Source: Streptomyces torulosus
GTDB lineage: Bacteria; Actinomycetota; Actinomycetes; Streptomycetales; Streptomycetaceae
NCBI RefSeq assembly: GCF_001419765.1
Contig: NZ_LIRK01000010.1
Coordinates: 1 to 48,212, forward strand
Length of the DNA: 48,212 bases
Direction of reading: 5' to 3'
The notes beneath the pieces were generated by a model. It was not told the DNA's origin and ran no database searches. It worked only from the letters and a program-made list of their open reading frames with translations. The translations under genes and the position numbers were made by a program. Below, in pieces: positions 28,827-35,668 of this stretch. Position 1 is the first letter of the stretch. Every line of letters begins with the position of its first letter.

Positions 28827-29097
28827 CCCCGTCCGCCGCCTGCTCCGCCGTCCGCAGGAACTCGGTGAGCCGACGGAGCGAGGTCAGCTGGGAGATGTCG
28901 TCGTCGCCGGGCTCCACGACCAGGCCGTACCGCTCCTCCACCACATGCAGCAGCCACACCAGCCCCAGGGAGTCCAGGACGAGTTCGGCGTCCTCGTCGA
29001 GGTCCTCGGGCACACCGGGGAAGATCTTCCGGTCCGCCAGCAGGGCCCGGACGGTGTCGGTGGTGAGGGCGGTCGGCGCGGAGGCCTCCGCGCTCAT
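28807..29097 (-). CDS. Acyl carrier protein (second of the pair)
   Basis: A 96-aa ACP with the phosphopantetheine site Ser43 in LVLDSLGLVWLL and an acidic helix before it. It differs considerably from the adjacent ACP (DSLGL against DSLSL), suggesting separate roles, for example one for the aryl starter and one for malonyl or the growing chain. Its ATG overlaps the stop of the other ACP (ATGA) and its 3' end overlaps the ketosynthase gene by 20 nt. Role assignment between the two ACPs is inference. Confidence 0.88.
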   Translation of the reverse strand: MSAEASAPTALTTDTVRALLADRKIFPGVPEDLDEDAELVLDSLGLVWLLHVVEERYGLVVEPGDDDISQLTSLRRLTEFLRTAEQAADGGEHLDR

Positions 29098-29369
29098 GCC
29101 GTGGCACCGCGTCGGACGACCTCGGCGACGAGCCCGCCGAGGGTCAGGGAGGCCAGCGGCTCGATGTCGGTGTCCGGGATCTCCACGCCGAACCGCGACT
29201 CCAGCCGCAGCGTCAGCTCGATCAGACTCAGCGAGTCCACCTCCAGCCCGCCGACCGTCACCGGGCTGTCGTCCGTGATGCCGTCGCGGCTCGTCAGGAT
29301 GTTCATCTCGTCGATGACCGACGTCAGGACGAACTCGCGGATCTCGTCTTCCAATGTGGACGTACTCAT
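29094..29369 (-). CDS. Acyl carrier protein (first of the pair)
   Basis: A 91-aa ACP with the phosphopantetheine site Ser46 in LEVDSLSLIELTLRLE. It is the closest carrier to the loading-type ligase in gene order. A GGAG ribosome-binding site precedes its ATG by 9 nt, in the only real intergenic gap (68 nt) of the operon, which also holds a tandem 13-bp repeat. The short acidic sequence and helix pattern match the family. Confidence 0.9.
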   Translation of the reverse strand: MSTSTLEDEIREFVLTSVIDEMNILTSRDGITDDSPVTVGGLEVDSLSLIELTLRLESRFGVEIPDTDIEPLASLTLGGLVAEVVRRGATA

Positions 29370-29381
29370 GATCAGGATCTC

Positions 29382-29407
29382 CAGTGACTGATTTCAGTGA
29401 CCGATTG
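29382..29407. repeat. Tandem 13-bp direct repeat in the operon's one internal gap
   Basis: CAGTGACTGATTT (29382-29394) is followed directly by CAGTGACCGATTG (29395-29407), identical at 11 of 13 positions. On the coding strand it lies about 13-38 nt upstream of the first ACP start. It also contains the small inverted repeat ACTGAAATCAGT. It may be a protein site, an internal promoter element or an RNA feature that raises ACP translation; none can be confirmed. Confidence 0.45.
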
Positions 29408-29437
29408 CAGGGACAACGGACGACCGCGGTGGCCCGC

Positions 29438-30832
29438 TCACCCCGTGGAGCGGAGCGTGGCCGCCCGGCGGACGAGCTTTCCGTTGGAGGTGCGGGGCAG
29501 GTCGTCGAGCAGCCGGATCACGCGGGGCAGCTTGTAGTCGGCCAGCCGTTCCCGGCACCAGCGCAGCAGCTCCTCCGGCGACGGGCTGTCCGCCCCGTCG
29601 GCGACCGCCACGTACGCCTCGGTGACGTCCTCGTGGACGATGACGGCCTGTTCGACCGCCGGGTGCTCGCGCAGGACGTGCTCGACCTCGGTGAGGTCGA
29701 CCTTGAGGCCGCCGATCACCACCAGGGAGTCGGCACGGCCGTGCACGGTGATCGCCCCGTCGGCGCCGACGGTGGCCCGGTCCCGGGTGTGCAGCCAGCC
29801 GTCCGCGTACTGGGTGCCGCCCGTGTCGTACAGGTACGGGGACTCGTCGAGCGCCACGTCCAGTTCGCCCTTGTGCACGCGGACCACCACGCCCGGTGCG
29901 GGCCGCCCGACGGAGGGCCGCAGCCGGCCGGCGACATCGATGGCGACGATTCCGGTCTCGGTGGTGCCGTACGCCTCGCCGACCTCCACGCCGTACCGCT
30001 CGGCGAATCTCGCCGCGGCCTCGGGCGGCATCAGCTCCCCGCCGGACACGGCGGTCCGCAGGTCGGGCAGGGCGGGGGCGTCGAGGGCGGCGGCGAGCAG
30101 CTCGTAGTGCATCGGCACCCCGAACAGGGTGGTGACGCGGTGCTCCGCGGCGGTCCGGAGGATGTCACGGGCCGAGACGCGCGGGGTGAACACCACGGAG
30201 ACGCCGGTGGCCAGGGAGTGCAGCAGCCCGCCGATCAGGCCGAAGCTGTGCGCGGTCGAGCTGAGCAGCAGCAGCCGGTCGCCCTGGCCGGGCATGCCGG
30301 GGACCTCGGCGAACGCCGCGATCTCGGCGGCCAGCGACCGTACGGTCCGGCCGATCACCTTGGGCCGCCCGGTGGAGCCCGAGCTGAACTGGACCAGCCG
30401 GTGCCCGGTGACGGCGGGTCGCCCGCCCCTGCGGATCTCGGTGGTGACCTCGTACTCGGGCCGGAACCCGAAGGTCGCCCGGACGTTCGACCCGGCGCCG
30501 ACCATGAACTGCGGGCGGCAGACCTCGCCGAGGGCGCTCACCTCGGCGGGCTTCAGCCGGAAGTCGAACAGCAGCACCTGCGCGCCCAGCCGCCACAGCG
30601 CGAGCAGCACCTCGACCTGGGTGAAGCTGGGCGGGGTCTGGAGGCCCACGGTGCTGCCCGGTCCGATACCGTGCCCGGCGAACACGGCGGCCTGCTTGGC
30701 CACCCGCTCCCGTAACTCGCCCCGGTGGACGGTCTCCCGCTGGTGCGTCAGATAGGGGAGGGTGTCGTCCCGCGCGTCGAACAGCCGCTGGACCAGGGCG
30801 CCCATCCCCTCGTCGTCGACGAGCTCACCCAT
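29438..30832 (-). CDS. Acid-AMP ligase, probable aryl-starter loading enzyme
   Basis: A 464-aa adenylation enzyme. Motifs: QFSSGSTGRPKV (P-loop, about 148-159), YGTTETG, DGWLHTRDR and a C-terminal TSNGKLVRR with the catalytic Lys. It lies directly after the GriH-like gene (6-nt gap) and before the two ACPs, so I infer it activates 3-amino-4-hydroxybenzoate and loads it onto an ACP. Codon 40 is an in-frame TTA (30713-30715 on the plus strand), rare in Streptomyces. It is rather short for the family because the large subdomain is trimmed; substrate is unproven. Confidence 0.85.
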   Translation of the reverse strand: MGELVDDEGMGALVQRLFDARDDTLPYLTHQRETVHRGELRERVAKQAAVFAGHGIGPGSTVGLQTPPSFTQVEVLLALWRLGAQVLLFDFRLKPAEVSALGEVCRPQFMVGAGSNVRATFGFRPEYEVTTEIRRGGRPAVTGHRLVQFSSGSTGRPKVIGRTVRSLAAEIAAFAEVPGMPGQGDRLLLLSSTAHSFGLIGGLLHSLATGVSVVFTPRVSARDILRTAAEHRVTTLFGVPMHYELLAAALDAPALPDLRTAVSGGELMPPEAAARFAERYGVEVGEAYGTTETGIVAIDVAGRLRPSVGRPAPGVVVRVHKGELDVALDESPYLYDTGGTQYADGWLHTRDRATVGADGAITVHGRADSLVVIGGLKVDLTEVEHVLREHPAVEQAVIVHEDVTEAYVAVADGADSPSPEELLRWCRERLADYKLPRVIRLLDDLPRTSNGKLVRRAATLRSTG

Positions 30833-30838
30833 GGGGGC

Positions 30839-32071
30839 TCAGACCTCCTTGCAGAACTCGCCGATGGGCAGGCCCACATGGCGCTTGTCCTGCGCGAGGT
30901 AGCCGAGCAGTTCGTCGCCCGCCCGGAGTTCGGTGACGTTGAGGACCTTGCCGCCGGGGCCGAGCACCCGGACATGCCAGTCGTCCTGCACGGTCAGGCT
31001 GACCAGCCGTCCGTCCTCGGCGTGGGTGCGGATCTCCAGCAGGGGCCGTGACTCCAGCTTGGCACGCCCCACCACGACCCGCCGGGTGCGGCCGTCGGCG
31101 CCGACCGCCAGCAGGGTGCTGCCGGAGCCGACCTCGCTGAGGTAGTTGGTGCGGTTGTCGGGGCCCAGCGTGTACGAGTGCAGGGCGCCGGCGTTGACCC
31201 GGAACGGCCTGGTCGGCATGTACGGCAGCGGGTGGGTCTCGCTGCAGCAGAGCACGAACCCGGAGGAGTAGGAGCCGACGAGGATGCCCTCGTCCTCCTC
31301 GAAGTGCGAGCAGGTGTCCACGCAGACCCGGTCGCCGAGGCCGACGTGCCGGATGCTCTCCACGGTCAGCGTCGACAGCTCCAGCTGCGGGGTGGACGCC
31401 TGCAGCAGCCGGGCCAGCGCGAACACCTCGTCGGCGGAGCGCGGCGCGTAGAGGATGCCGTCGGAGCCGCGTTCGAGGACGTCGAAGACGATGGCGGCCT
31501 CCTCCAGGTCGCCGACCACGGTCACCAGCTTGCCCTCGGCGGACTCGGCCGCCGCGAGCACGATCTCCAGGGGGATCTTCGTGGGGTCGGCGAAGTGGAT
31601 CACGGTGTACGGCAGGGCCATCGCGCCCGCGCAGGACAGCCGCAGCGTGCGGTCGTCGCGGACGTCGATGAATCCGGCGACGGGAGCACCGGACGCGCCG
31701 GCGGAGGCACGGTGGGCCGCGGCGAGGGTGTCCAGCTCCTCCTGGGTGGTGAACTTCCGCAGCAGGACGTCGATACCGGTGTCCGCGTCGGTCGCGGACG
31801 CGGTGGGTCCGGACGCCTTGCTCCCGGCGTCCTTCGCGTCCTTGCCGCCCTTGTCGGCGGCCTTGTCGGTGGCCCTGTCGCCCGGCTTCCGCACGGCGGC
31901 CGGAGCGCCGTCCGCGGCGGCCAGGACCCGGGTGACGGTGGGCGGCAGCGTGGCGAGCAGCTCGGCGTCCGCGGAGACCACTCCGGCCATCCGGGCGTGG
32001 ACGGCCGCGTCCACCACCGCCTGGAGCTGGGGACGGGGGACTTCACGGAGATCGATCCACGCGAATCTCAT
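30839..32071 (-). CDS. griH: GriH-like 3-amino-4-hydroxybenzoate synthase
   Basis: A 410-aa protein of the 3-dehydroquinate synthase II (archaeal-type) family. GriH of the grixazone pathway converts the C7 amino-keto phosphate made by GriI into 3-amino-4-hydroxybenzoic acid. It begins MRFAWIDLREVPR, and has the family-like segments DRVCVDTCSHFEEDEGILVG and YLSEVGSGS. A charged, Lys/Asp/Ala-rich linker near residues 60-105 looks like an added flexible loop. The start overlaps the GriI-like stop by 4 nt (ATGA), so the two enzymes are made together. The family identity is strong; the symbol is by homology. Confidence 0.88.
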   Translation of the reverse strand: MRFAWIDLREVPRPQLQAVVDAAVHARMAGVVSADAELLATLPPTVTRVLAAADGAPAAVRKPGDRATDKAADKGGKDAKDAGSKASGPTASATDADTGIDVLLRKFTTQEELDTLAAAHRASAGASGAPVAGFIDVRDDRTLRLSCAGAMALPYTVIHFADPTKIPLEIVLAAAESAEGKLVTVVGDLEEAAIVFDVLERGSDGILYAPRSADEVFALARLLQASTPQLELSTLTVESIRHVGLGDRVCVDTCSHFEEDEGILVGSYSSGFVLCCSETHPLPYMPTRPFRVNAGALHSYTLGPDNRTNYLSEVGSGSTLLAVGADGRTRRVVVGRAKLESRPLLEIRTHAEDGRLVSLTVQDDWHVRVLGPGGKVLNVTELRAGDELLGYLAQDKRHVGLPIGEFCKEV

Positions 32072-32901
32072 GCGACACCTGCCACGATCGTCGAGTAGTG
32101 GGTGGGATGCGAATCAGTCATGCTCATGCCGCCCGGGGGCCCCGTCTGCGCGTGCACGACGGCGGCCAGTCGGGACACCAGGGCGGTGGGGGAGGGGGAG
32201 GAGAAGACGCGTCGGCCGACGGCGAGCCCACGGCAGCCGGCGGCCATCAGCGCGGTGCCGTACGCGATCAGATCGGAGCCGTCCGGGGGGCCGCCGGCCG
32301 CGAGGACGGGGATGGGGCTGTGGGCCACCACCTCGGCCATCCGGTCGAGCGGCAGGGCGACGGACGTCTTCACCAGGTCGGCGCCCAGGTCGGCGGCCAC
32401 ATTGACGATGTGCGCGAGGAGGGCGGGGTCGTGCGGGTTGTCGATCCGGGGCCCGCGTGGATAGACCATGGCGATCAGCGGCATGCCCCAGGTGTCGCAG
32501 GAACGCGCCACCGCTCCCAGGTCGGCCAGCTGGCGTCCCTCGGTGTCGGAGCCGACGTTCACATGGACGCTGACGGCGTCCGCACCGAGGGCCACCGCCT
32601 CCTCGACATCGCCGACCAGCACCTTCGCGTCGACATCGGCGGAACACGCCGTACTGGCGCTCAGATGCACCACCAGCGCGCAGCTCTTGAGGATGTCCGA
32701 TGAAAGATTTCGAGCCCGCCCTTTATGGACGATGATTCCATCGGCCCCGCCGGCCACGAGTGCGCGCAAGAGACCTTCCCATTGCCCCGGAGGGGCGATC
32801 GGGCCGTCCGAAACACTGTGGTCGAGCGGTATGAGCAAGTGTCGATCGTCGCCGACGAGGGAAAGTCTTCTGAGACGTAATGGCTTGCCAGTTTTCAGCA
32901 T
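32068..32901 (-). CDS. griI: GriI-like aldolase for 3-amino-4-hydroxybenzoate
   Basis: First gene of the operon. It would condense aspartate semialdehyde with dihydroxyacetone phosphate to a C7 amino-keto phosphate. The 277-aa protein matches the DhnA/FbaB class I aldolase fold: IPLDHSVSDGP, GADGIIVHKG, VGSDTEG and the Schiff-base Lys178 in GADLVKTS. Of several in-frame starts (32991, 32922 and this one), the ATG at 32901 has the best ribosome-binding site (GGAGAAAGG, 10 nt upstream) and gives a length close to GriI. Codon 8 is TTA, with AGA-AGA at 11-12, so the start is AT-rich and rare-codon-rich. Confidence 0.85.
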   Translation of the reverse strand: MLKTGKPLRLRRLSLVGDDRHLLIPLDHSVSDGPIAPPGQWEGLLRALVAGGADGIIVHKGRARNLSSDILKSCALVVHLSASTACSADVDAKVLVGDVEEAVALGADAVSVHVNVGSDTEGRQLADLGAVARSCDTWGMPLIAMVYPRGPRIDNPHDPALLAHIVNVAADLGADLVKTSVALPLDRMAEVVAHSPIPVLAAGGPPDGSDLIAYGTALMAAGCRGLAVGRRVFSSPSPTALVSRLAAVVHAQTGPPGGMSMTDSHPTHYSTIVAGVA

Positions 32902-33334
32902 GGGTGTAAAGCCTTTCTCCATGGCCGAAAAAAGATGGTCGTAGAACATTAAAGTTCTGCCCGGACAAGCATTTCGTGCGTGATCGACCATTGGCAAGGC
33001 GTGACGGTCGGTAAATTTTTATGTGGATGTTTGTATTTTTATTGACAGCGAATCGACAGTAGCCCCTGGGTTGACGCCCTCGCCGAGTGGTGTTCGTGCG
33101 TTGTTATGCGGCAAGTGGTGAGCTGGTAGGTGTCGTACGCTCTGGGTGGTTTTGGCTGAGTAAAAGGACGCTCAATTTTGTGGCCGGGATTCCCGCAGAG
33201 GGCTCCGGCTTGCTTGTGGGAATCGATTTTTCCGACCTAGGGTGACAGTCGCACTCCGGTTCGTGTTACATGCCTGGCCGTCCCCCCATGGGCCCGGACC
33301 ATTCATGTCCGGGCATTCCGGAAGTGAGCCCCCC
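32902..33334. promoter_or_regulatory. AT-rich divergent regulatory region of the cluster
   Basis: About 430 bp between the divergent aldolase operon and the MFS gene. There is no credible gene inside. It is much richer in A/T than any other region here, with two ATTTTTAT copies (33015-33022 and 33035-33042) starting 20 nt apart, about two helical turns. GATTCCC and GGGAATC (about 33188-33194 and 33218-33224) form an inverted repeat just before the transporter, followed by TTTTT. TTGTGG with CTAGGG 17 nt later (about 33214-33242) could be a promoter for the transporter. Promoter positions are inferences. Confidence 0.6.
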
Positions 33335-34735
33335 ATGCCCGAATCCCCCGCAAAGACCGTCACCGAGGCCGTGGGCGGCGGACCGGTCGCCTTACCGTCC
33401 GAGTCGCGGCGGTCCACGGCACCGAAGGTCGCCGTCGCGAGCCTCATCGGCACCACGATCGAGTACTACGACTTCGCCGTGTACGGCACCGCCTCCGCGC
33501 TCGTCCTCGGCCCCGCCTTCTTCCCCTCGGGCAACGCCACGGTCTCCACCCTCGCCGCGTTCCTCACCTTCGCCGCGGCCTTCGTCTCCCGCCCCCTCGG
33601 GGTCGTCCTCTTCGGCACGATCGGCGACCGGCTCGGCCGGCGCCGCGCCCTGGTCGCCTCCCTGCTGCTGATGGGCGTCGCGACGGTCGGCGTGGGCCTG
33701 CTGCCCACCTACGAGACCGCCGGACTCCTCGCCCCCGTCCTCCTGGTGACGCTCCGTCTGCTGCAGGGCGTCAGCATGGGCGGCGAATGGGGCGGAGCGG
33801 TCCTGCTCGCCGCCGAGCACGCCCCGCCCGGCCGCCGCGCGCTGTACGCTGCGGTCCCCAACATCGGCCCGTCGCTCGGCTTCCTGCTCTCCAGCGCCGT
33901 TATCGTCCCCACCCTCGACATCGTCGGCCGGGCCGGTTTCACCGACTGGGCCTGGCGGATCCCGTTCCTGCTCAGCGCCGTGCTCGTCATGGTGGGGCTG
34001 TGGGTGCGCACGACGGTCGCCGAGTCACCCGTGTTCAAGGCGGAGACCGGCGGGGGCACGCGCACACCGGCGTGGGCCCACGCGGAGGACCGGCCCGCCG
34101 AGCCGGCCCCGTCCCCGGCGTCCCGCTTCCCGCTCGGCACGCTCATCGCGCGGCACCCCGGTCGGCTGTTGCTCGGCACCGGGGCGGCGATCGGCGGCTC
34201 GGCCGTCTACTACCTCACGATCGTCTACAGCCTGTCCTACGGACCCAAGACGCTCGGCATCCCGCAGAACACGATGCTGACGGCGGCGAGCATCGGGGCG
34301 GCGGCCGGGATCGCGATCACCCTGCCCGTCGCACGCCTCGCCGACCGGGTCGGACGGCGGCCCCTCATGCTGACGGGCGCGACCGGGTCCGTGCTGTGGG
34401 CGGTGCCGATGTACGCCTCGCTCAGCTCACGGAACGCGCTGCTCATCACCGGAGCGTACGCGGTGGGGCTGATGTTGCTCGCGCTGATGTTCTCGCCGAT
34501 GGCGGCGTTCCTCGCGGAGCTGTTCCCGGCGCGGCTGCGGTACACCGGGGCGTCCGCGGCGTTCATCCTCGCCAACACGCTCGGGGGCGGGTTCGCGCCG
34601 CTCGTCGCGACGTGGCTGAACAGCCAGTGGTCGTCGCCGCTGGTGCTGGGCTTCTACACGGGTGGGTTGTGCCTGGTCAGCCTGGCGTGCGTGGCGGCTC
34701 TGCCGGAGACGCGGGAGGGGCACTTCTCCGTCTGA
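33335..34735 (+). CDS. MHS-family MFS transporter (TTA-containing)
   Basis: A 466-aa transporter of the metabolite:H+ symporter branch of the MFS. It shows the family start IGTTIEYYDFAVYG, the GDRLGRRRAL loop, LLQGVSMGGEWGGAV and about 12 helices. The ATG at 33335 follows GGAAG by about 12 nt; open frame upstream lacks support. Codon 20 is TTA (33392-33394). It is divergent from the aldolase operon and shares the AT-rich region. A role in the movement of the cluster product or an organic acid is inferred; it could instead be an ordinary uptake carrier. It ends near a long inverted repeat separating it from pgl. Confidence 0.88.
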   Translation: MPESPAKTVTEAVGGGPVALPSESRRSTAPKVAVASLIGTTIEYYDFAVYGTASALVLGPAFFPSGNATVSTLAAFLTFAAAFVSRPLGVVLFGTIGDRLGRRRALVASLLLMGVATVGVGLLPTYETAGLLAPVLLVTLRLLQGVSMGGEWGGAVLLAAEHAPPGRRALYAAVPNIGPSLGFLLSSAVIVPTLDIVGRAGFTDWAWRIPFLLSAVLVMVGLWVRTTVAESPVFKAETGGGTRTPAWAHAEDRPAEPAPSPASRFPLGTLIARHPGRLLLGTGAAIGGSAVYYLTIVYSLSYGPKTLGIPQNTMLTAASIGAAAGIAITLPVARLADRVGRRPLMLTGATGSVLWAVPMYASLSSRNALLITGAYAVGLMLLALMFSPMAAFLAELFPARLRYTGASAAFILANTLGGGFAPLVATWLNSQWSSPLVLGFYTGGLCLVSLACVAALPETREGHFSV

Positions 34736-34753
34736 CGGTGGTTCGTGGTTGCC

Positions 34754-34856
34754 CGCGCAGTTCCCCGCGCCCCTCGAAAAGCAGGGGCTGCGCCCGTGCT
34801 TTCCGAGGAAGGCCGGACCGCAGGCCCGTTCCTTCAGGGGCGCGGGGAACTGCGCG
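34754..34856. repeat. Perfect 21-bp inverted repeat between convergent genes
   Basis: CGCGCAGTTCCCCGCGCCCC (34754-34773) plus one base to 34774 is repeated as an exact inverted copy at 34836-34856, with a 61-nt loop holding smaller hairpins (for example AAAAGCA...TGCTTT). It lies between the MFS stop (34735) and the pgl stop (34886). This is a type of GC-rich repeat commonly found at ends of Streptomyces transcripts; terminator or recombination scar are the options. Confidence 0.75.
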
Positions 34857-34885
34857 ACAAGCCCCCACGCAACCGCGCGTACCAC

Positions 34886-35668
34886 TCAGGGAGACGCCGG
34901 CGGGTACAGCGAGCGGGGAAGCTGGGACGCCGCCGCCGCGTCCAGGAGCCACAGCGTGCGGGCCCTTCCGTACGCGCCCGCGACCGGCGCCTGGATCTCA
35001 CCGGCGCCGGACAGGCCGATGGCGGCCGCCCGCGCCTTGTCCTCGCCGGCCGCCAGCAGCCACACCTCGCGTGCCGACCGGATCGCCGGCAACGTCAGGG
35101 TGACCCGGGTGGGCGGGGGCTTCGGCGCTCCCCGCACCCCGACCACGGTCCGTTCGGTCTCCCGTACGGCCGGCAGTTCCGGGAACAGCGACGCCACATG
35201 CGTGTCCGGGCCGACGCCCAGCATCAGCACGTCGAACGTCGGCACCGAGCCGTGGTTCTCCGGCCCGGCCGCCCGCGCCAGCTCCTCCGCGTACGCGGCG
35301 GCCGCCGAGTCCACATCGGTGCCCCACGGCCCGTCCGACGCGGGCATCGCGTGCACCCGCTTCGGGTCCAGCGGCACCGAGTCCAGCAGCGCCTCCCTCG
35401 CCTGGGTGACGTTCCGCTCGGGGTCACCCTCGGGCAGGAACCGCTCGTCACCCCACCACAGGTCCAGCCGGCCCCAGTCGACGGCGTCCCGCGCGGGCGC
35501 CGCCGCCAGCGCGGCGAGCAGACCGTTGCCGTTGCGGCCACCGGTGAGGACCACCGAGGCGTAGCCGCGCGAGGCCTGCGCGTCCACGACCTTGGTGATC
35601 AGCCGGGCGGCCGCCGCCTGCGCCATCAGCTCCTTGTCGCGGTGCACGACCAGCTGAGGAGTACTCAC
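34886..35668 (-). CDS. pgl: 6-phosphogluconolactonase
   Basis: Hydrolyses 6-phosphogluconolactone in the oxidative pentose phosphate pathway. The 260-aa protein has VLTGGRNGNGLL, the WGDERFLPEGDPERN signature and MLGVGPDTHVASLFPE, typical of the SOL/DevB family. The GTG start shares its G with the opcA stop (TAGTG), so translation is directly coupled. It is the last gene of the tkt-tal-zwf-opcA-pgl operon and converges on the MFS gene. Confidence 0.95.
   Translation of the reverse strand: MSTPQLVVHRDKELMAQAAAARLITKVVDAQASRGYASVVLTGGRNGNGLLAALAAAPARDAVDWGRLDLWWGDERFLPEGDPERNVTQAREALLDSVPLDPKRVHAMPASDGPWGTDVDSAAAAYAEELARAAGPENHGSVPTFDVLMLGVGPDTHVASLFPELPAVRETERTVVGVRGAPKPPPTRVTLTLPAIRSAREVWLLAAGEDKARAAAIGLSGAGEIQAPVAGAYGRARTLWLLDAAAASQLPRSLYPPASP

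Noticed and set aside
32902..32997. Earlier starts (TTG 32997, ATG 32991, ATG 32922) for the GriI-like gene
   Set aside because: None has a good ribosome-binding site, and they would add 7-32 residues not expected in this family; 32901 has GGAGAAAGG at suitable distance. Not fully excluded.
18833..34735. A cremeomycin- or kinamycin-type cluster
   Set aside because: The CreE/CreD pair is shared, but there are no aromatic polyketide cyclases, o-aminophenol hydroxylases or methyltransferases; the reducing KS/KR set and 3-amino-4-hydroxybenzoate genes point elsewhere.
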